A stretch of 64,000 nt of DNA, from positions 992,001 through 1,056,000 of the forward strand of contig NZ_QHJE01000001.1 of NCBI RefSeq assembly GCF_013626205.1. Reading direction: 5' to 3'. Below the pieces are notes generated by a model that worked only from the letters and a program-made list of their open reading frames with translations, was not told the origin of the DNA and ran no database searches. This DNA comes from Hyphomicrobium methylovorum (lineage in GTDB: Bacteria > Pseudomonadota > Alphaproteobacteria > Rhizobiales > Hyphomicrobiaceae). Below, one piece after another: positions 63,723-64,000 of this stretch (position 1 is the first letter of the stretch; each line of letters starts with the position of its first letter). A program made the translations under genes and the position numbers.

Positions 63723-64000
63723 ATCCGTAGACCTATGCGACCCGAGCCGCCGAGCCGGGAAAACCAGGGGCCCCGCATCAACGATCAAATCAGGGCCCGG
63801 GAAGTCCGCCTCATCGATGAGACCGGCCAGAATGTTGGCGTGATTGCAAAATTCGACGCGCTAGCCCGTGCGGAGGGCGTTGGCCTCGACCTCGTCGAGA
63901 TTTCACCGGATGCCGAACCGCCGGTGTGCAAGATTCTCGATTTCGGCAAATACAAATTCCAGGAACAGAAGAAGGCTGCCGAAGCGCGCAAGAACCAGAA
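63723..64000 (+). CDS. infC: Translation initiation factor IF-3, N-terminal part (cut by window edge)
   Basis: The first 92 codons of IF-3 ([49 protein letters not shown]), cut at the right edge. AAGGA at 63710-63714 is eight bases before ATC 63723 (I-R-R-P-M-R-P), but 20 bases before the first ATG (63735). A rare ATC start is therefore likely; IF-3 represses its own translation through such rare start codons in other bacteria. The N-terminal domain binds the 30S subunit. Confidence 0.9.
   Translation, partial: MRRPMRPEPPSRENQGPRINDQIRAREVRLIDETGQNVGVIAKFDALARAEGVGLDLVEISPDAEPPVCKILDFGKYKFQEQKKAAEARKNQ

Overview
The window looks like a chromosomal segment of an alphaproteobacterial methylotroph of the order Hyphomicrobiales, most likely Hyphomicrobium or a close relative. 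This is inferred from gene content, not from a marker gene: a lanthanide-type methanol dehydrogenase (XoxF), a PqqA precursor peptide, a complete methanesulfonate monooxygenase operon, the typical lptC/A-lptB-rpoN-hpf-ptsN cluster, and an Hsp20-DUF1150 pair whose leader resembles a ROSE RNA thermometer. There is no phage, insertion sequence or CRISPR array.

Layout. 1-11.1 kb is a surface-polysaccharide locus: a glycosyltransferase running off the left edge, then WecB epimerase, Wzm/Wzt export ABC transporter, a 1543-residue fused glycosyltransferase/methyltransferase and another glycosyltransferase, packed with overlaps. This part looks less GC-rich than the rest. 11.2-24 kb is housekeeping: a divergent pair of DUF3617 secreted proteins, a 2OG-Fe(II) oxygenase with an O6-alkylguanine methyltransferase, CstA with its small partner YbdD, the ABC-F protein Uup, a PqqA gene not linked to other pqq genes, Hsp20 and DUF1150, an NDUFA9-type NAD(P)-binding protein, tRNA-Leu(CAG) and a DEAD-box helicase.

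24.3-35.8 kb is a C1-sulfur region. An amidohydrolase and a TauE/SafE exporter precede msmABCD, which oxidises methanesulfonate to formaldehyde and sulfite. A LysR regulator, a YeiH-type exporter and an MFS transporter follow. The likely logic is that MsmABCD releases sulfite, TauE and possibly YeiH remove sulfur oxyanions, and formaldehyde enters C1 metabolism. 35.9-42 kb, on the minus strand, is a methanol-oxidation block: XoxF, a XoxJ-like binding protein fused to ankyrin repeats, an ABC-type binding protein and a YVTN beta-propeller protein. No cytochrome XoxG is encoded in the window.

42.8-49 kb holds an LTA-synthase/MdoB-like membrane sulfatase-fold protein and a second glycan locus (TPR-glycosyltransferase, family-2-like glycosyltransferase, sugar C-methyltransferase, NAD-dependent epimerase). 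49-56.7 kb carries RNase D, a fused LptC-LptA protein, LptB, RpoN, HPF, PtsN and UppP. 56.8-64 kb has a glutathione transferase, QueG, an epimerase-like protein, a secreted protein, an alpha/beta hydrolase, two glycosyltransferases and the start of infC, which probably uses an ATC start codon. All functional calls come from reading motifs and gene order; no database search was run.
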